Positions 61,297 to 64,000 of a stretch of 64,000 bases of DNA are shown here, one piece after another (position 1 is the first letter of the stretch; the number at the start of each line of letters is the position of its first letter). A model generated the notes under the pieces. It ran no database searches and was not told the origin of the DNA. It saw nothing but the letters and a program-made list of their open reading frames with translations. Source of the DNA: Streptococcus sp. Marseille-Q6470 (lineage in GTDB: Bacteria; Bacillota; Bacilli; Lactobacillales; Streptococcaceae); NCBI RefSeq assembly GCF_946902905.1, contig NZ_OX336385.1:1112501-1176500 (forward strand). The letters run 5' to 3'. A program made the position numbers and the translations under genes.

Positions 61297-63177
61297 TTAT
61301 GTCGTATAAATGGTTGAAGCTGTTGCAATGGTATGCCACTGGTTAGCTGTTGTGGCTGCGAAATCCTTATCTGCGTAGAAGTCAGTAAATGGAAGAATTT
61401 CGACTTCTAATTCTTCGATGCGGTCAATTTGACCAGCCAAATAAGCCTCGATACGGCTTTCTGCACGCTTGATCCGTTGTAAGAGTCCACCCATACGGAT
61501 ATCCACGGTATCCAAGCCAAAGACCTTGTTTTCTTTCAACCATTGCTGGCTAAAGAGTTTGTGGAAGTTTTCAATCTCACTTCTGAGTTTTGGCAATTCT
61601 TCTCTGGCGATTTGTTTCAAGCTGTCTTTATCATCTACTTGATAGGCTTGACGAATGCGTCGTCCTACATCCACTTTTTTGCTTAAAATAGCATTTAACT
61701 GGGCCTGAGTTTCAAAGAGATAGGCGTAGATACCTGCTTTGTCTTTGATTTCTGAAAGAGTCTTCGCAGCATTCGCAAAGTGTGGTTTGTCCTGTTCAGG
61801 TGTCATGTGCTTATCAAGAATTGGGCAAAGAACATCTTGATAAAAGACATAGCGGTTGGGGTTAATCCCACTGAGATTTCCTGGTAGATCTGGTAAGAGG
61901 TTGGCCAGGTCAAGCTGCATAAAGTCCTCAACGGATAGACCTGTATTGGTCTTGAAATGGGCTGACAAACGCTCTAAATCGTTGCGGTAGCTGAGTTCTG
62001 CCCAGATTTGTAGGCTTGGCAGAATAGAGAACTGGGCTGTTTCACCACCATTATCTCCCCAACCCGTCACAATGACTTCTTTGATCTGATTAGCACGGCA
62101 GGCTTTATTGGCTTCGACTGCGATGAGACGGCTGAAATGGTTATGAGGCGTGAAACCAATCCACTTCCAAGCACCACCTGCAAAGGCGATATCCTGGCTA
62201 ATTTTGTGGTGGTTGCGGAAGTTCCGGTTGTATTTTTCTTCGCTATCCTGATAGTAATCCCAGTAAACCAAAGTCACACGGTCTTTTAGACGGTCTAGAT
62301 AAATGCGAGTTTCCTCTGGAATCTCCACATCACGGTCATACTGGCCATCTGCTGACATGAGCTTGAAGAACATATCGCTCCACATCTGGCAGTGGAAACC
62401 ATACTTGTCTGCAATATCCAGCACGCGCTCCAAGTGTTGGCACATAAGAAGACTACGGTCAACAACACCGTTTAAGATGAGGTAGCGTCCCAAACCAACC
62501 AAGTGGGCTTCGTCCATTCCGATATTGACCTTGCGAGTTTGTAGTTTAGACAGGGTCGCAAACATGCCGTCAATCAGGTCATAAACCTTTTCTTCTCCGA
62601 TAAGGAGAATGTCCTCAACATCACGGAGTTGCTGGACTTCTTTGACACCCCATTTAACAAAGGCTGACAAGTGAGCCAAGGTCTGAATACAAGGAACAAA
62701 AGTCATATCCAACTGTTGGGCGTAGGCTTCAATTTCCTGTAACTCTTCAGCTGAGTATGCTCCGCGGAAATAGCCAAAGTAAGGTTGTCCTTCGATTTGA
62801 TAGGTATCTTCCATGTAGAGTTCAAAAGTTGAGTAGCCCATGAGAGCTAAGACCTCAATCATCTGCTTGGCAGATGCAACATTCAAAACAGCGTTTCGGG
62901 AACAATCTGCCATGTAGGCTAATTCTTCATAGGCTGCCTGCTCTTCAATCTCTACCTTATCACCTTCTGTTAAAGCTGTTGCTAGCACAGAAAAGGCGCG
63001 GTAGAGTTGATGAGGTTTTCGATAGGTCAATTGATAGTGGCCACCCTCACCCTTGATAGAGATGGAGGCCTGATCAGACTGAGCGACTGCCACTTCTACA
63101 TCTGGTAGAAAAATGTGATTTTTTAATGCTTCGATAGCTTGGGCTTGTTTGGGACTAAGTCCTGTAAAACTTACCAT
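61297..63177 (-). CDS. gcnA: Intracellular GH20 beta-N-acetylhexosaminidase
   Basis: This exo-enzyme removes terminal GlcNAc or GalNAc from oligosaccharides in the cytoplasm. The 626-residue protein has no signal peptide. The catalytic Asp-Glu pair of family 20 lies in [20 protein letters not shown] (about residues 236-255). The barrel also has [20 protein letters not shown] and [18 protein letters not shown]. It resembles GcnA of S. gordonii and pneumococcal GH20C, both of this length. The ATG at 63177 is chosen because GGAGGAAAACCA lies upstream; the frame to 63243 is not used. Its start overlaps the end of the ROK gene by 7 bases, so the two are coupled. Confidence 0.92.
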   Translation of the reverse strand: MVSFTGLSPKQAQAIEALKNHIFLPDVEVAVAQSDQASISIKGEGGHYQLTYRKPHQLYRAFSVLATALTEGDKVEIEEQAAYEELAYMADCSRNAVLNVASAKQMIEVLALMGYSTFELYMEDTYQIEGQPYFGYFRGAYSAEELQEIEAYAQQLDMTFVPCIQTLAHLSAFVKWGVKEVQQLRDVEDILLIGEEKVYDLIDGMFATLSKLQTRKVNIGMDEAHLVGLGRYLILNGVVDRSLLMCQHLERVLDIADKYGFHCQMWSDMFFKLMSADGQYDRDVEIPEETRIYLDRLKDRVTLVYWDYYQDSEEKYNRNFRNHHKISQDIAFAGGAWKWIGFTPHNHFSRLIAVEANKACRANQIKEVIVTGWGDNGGETAQFSILPSLQIWAELSYRNDLERLSAHFKTNTGLSVEDFMQLDLANLLPDLPGNLSGINPNRYVFYQDVLCPILDKHMTPEQDKPHFANAAKTLSEIKDKAGIYAYLFETQAQLNAILSKKVDVGRRIRQAYQVDDKDSLKQIAREELPKLRSEIENFHKLFSQQWLKENKVFGLDTVDIRMGGLLQRIKRAESRIEAYLAGQIDRIEELEVEILPFTDFYADKDFAATTANQWHTIATASTIYTT

Positions 63178-64000
63178 TGGTTTTCCTCCTGTAACCAGTT
63201 GACAAGGGCACCGTAGAGATTGGCATCTGCGTGATAGGTGCAAGCTTGAATCACTGGAGCGATAGTATATTCTTCATATCTTTCCACAAAGGTGTCTACT
63301 GCTTTTTGCACACCTTTGATAAAATCTGGGTTTTGACTGATAGAGCCACCTAGGCTAATCACATCTGGATCAATCAGGTACTGGATATTGAGCAGTCCTT
63401 GAGCTAGGTTACGATTCATGCGTTCAATGGCTTCTTGGCAAAGGGCATTGCCTGCTGCAGCCTCTTGGTAAACCTTTCGGCCATCCCAGTCAGTCTGACC
63501 AGATTGCTCAATCACGTACCGAACCATGTTTCCTGTAGAAGCTAGTTGTGACCAGTTATTGAGGTTTTCTGCTGGTTCGATAGTTGTCATGTAACCAAAC
63601 TCTCCACCCAAGCCATGGCGACCACGGTGAATTTTGCCATTGATAATCATGGCTCCACCGATCCCTGTACCAATCACGACGCAGGCTGCATTTTCAATCT
63701 CAGGATGAGCCAGCAGTTCACTGAGTCCAACACAGTTAGCATCATTTTCTAGATGGACAGGGAGTTGGTGATGAGCAAGGGCCTGGTACCATGAAAATCC
63801 ATGAATGTAAGGAATGGCACTAATCCCCTCAATCACTCCTGTTTCTTGATTAACAGCCCCTGGCACACTCATGGCAATCCCACGGTAGCCACGTTCTGAC
63901 AATCGCTTGTTCAACCAAGCCAACAAATCTTCTAGAGTTTCTGGAGTTGGGGTGCTGGCCTTATCTAAAATCTTTCCATCAGGAGTGAGACTAGCAAACT
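63171..64000 (-). CDS. ROK-family sugar kinase (5' end cut by the window)
   Basis: A ROK-type kinase, probably acting on glucose, GlcNAc or ManNAc. The frame runs off the window at 64000; the visible 276 residues begin [20 protein letters not shown]. They include the sugar-site motif [20 protein letters not shown], the phosphate loop [20 protein letters not shown] and [11 protein letters not shown]. The zinc-site cysteines seen in many ROK kinases (C-X-C-G-X2-G-C) are absent: the matching place reads [16 protein letters not shown], as in a subset of ROK proteins. No helix-turn-helix can be judged, as the N-terminus is missing. It is upstream of and coupled to the GH20 gene, so it may phosphorylate the released sugar. 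Confidence 0.9.
   Translation of the reverse strand, partial: FASLTPDGKILDKASTPTPETLEDLLAWLNKRLSERGYRGIAMSVPGAVNQETGVIEGISAIPYIHGFSWYQALAHHQLPVHLENDANCVGLSELLAHPEIENAACVVIGTGIGGAMIINGKIHRGRHGLGGEFGYMTTIEPAENLNNWSQLASTGNMVRYVIEQSGQTDWDGRKVYQEAAAGNALCQEAIERMNRNLAQGLLNIQYLIDPDVISLGGSISQNPDFIKGVQKAVDTFVERYEEYTIAPVIQACTYHADANLYGALVNWLQEENQW

Overview
The window is a chromosomal segment of a mitis-group Streptococcus (S. mitis / S. oralis / S. pneumoniae relatives). The evidence is an AT-rich sequence, canonical AGGAGG ribosome binding sites, TTGACA/TATAAT promoters, and gene blocks that match the pneumococcal chromosome from memory: tkt-yajC, jag-yidC-rnpA, the S10-spc-alpha ribosomal cluster followed by an ACT protein and a UPF0210 protein, nrdD-nrdG, mnmG-nudix-mnmA, the LysM/serine dehydratase block, and the GH20C/ROK pair. 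No prophage, insertion sequence, CRISPR array, rRNA or tRNA was seen.

Layout. 1-12.5 kb: the 5' part of a bifunctional penicillin-binding protein (PBP2a type), a divergent RluD-family pseudouridine synthase, gapA, adhE, a MORN-repeat membrane protein, a low-molecular-weight tyrosine phosphatase, yajC, transketolase, an unknown protein, and the jag-yidC-rnpA operon. 12.5-14.4 kb: an ACT-domain / UPF0210 pair. 14.6-29.3 kb: the full ribosomal protein cluster, read on the minus strand from rpsJ to rplQ, with secY, adk, infA and rpoA. 29.4-33.7 kb: the anaerobic ribonucleotide reductase operon (nrdD, a 46-residue protein, a GNAT acetyltransferase, nrdG, a P-loop kinase-like gene). 33.7-39.1 kb: a GT-C-like membrane protein, a small ORF, and the tRNA-wobble genes mnmG and mnmA with a Nudix gene between them.

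39.1-40.9 kb is a variable spot where pneumococci carry pspA. Here it holds a membrane-anchored Ser-rich protein with an odd leader, a candidate 50-residue membrane peptide, and the remnant of an Rgg-type regulator. 40.9-48.5 kb: a LysM cell-wall protein, two-subunit L-serine dehydratase, a HAD phosphatase, three tandem DUF805 paralogues, a CapD/WbpM-type nucleotide-sugar enzyme and a GT2 glycosyltransferase. 48.6-55.3 kb: an MFS transporter, an LRR protein with an immunity-like N-terminus, a second small immunity-like protein, and a PadR / DUF1700 / DUF4097 / membrane protein operon. 55.3-64 kb: a DUF4299 protein, the tRNA hydroxylase TrhO, a CcpA-linked sugar ABC transporter lacking an ATPase gene, and a GH20 hexosaminidase with a ROK kinase (cut by the window end).

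The genes mostly serve core metabolism and translation. Candidate cre sites before gapA, adhE and the ABC transporter, and Rex-like half-sites around the adhE promoter, point to carbon and redox control of fermentation. The most unusual parts are the immunity-like/LRR pair (50.2-52.2 kb), the hairpin-plus-leader start of the Ser-rich protein (39.36-39.43 kb), a one-mismatch parS-like site (61.25 kb), and hairpin repeat elements at 1.74 and 14.56 kb.
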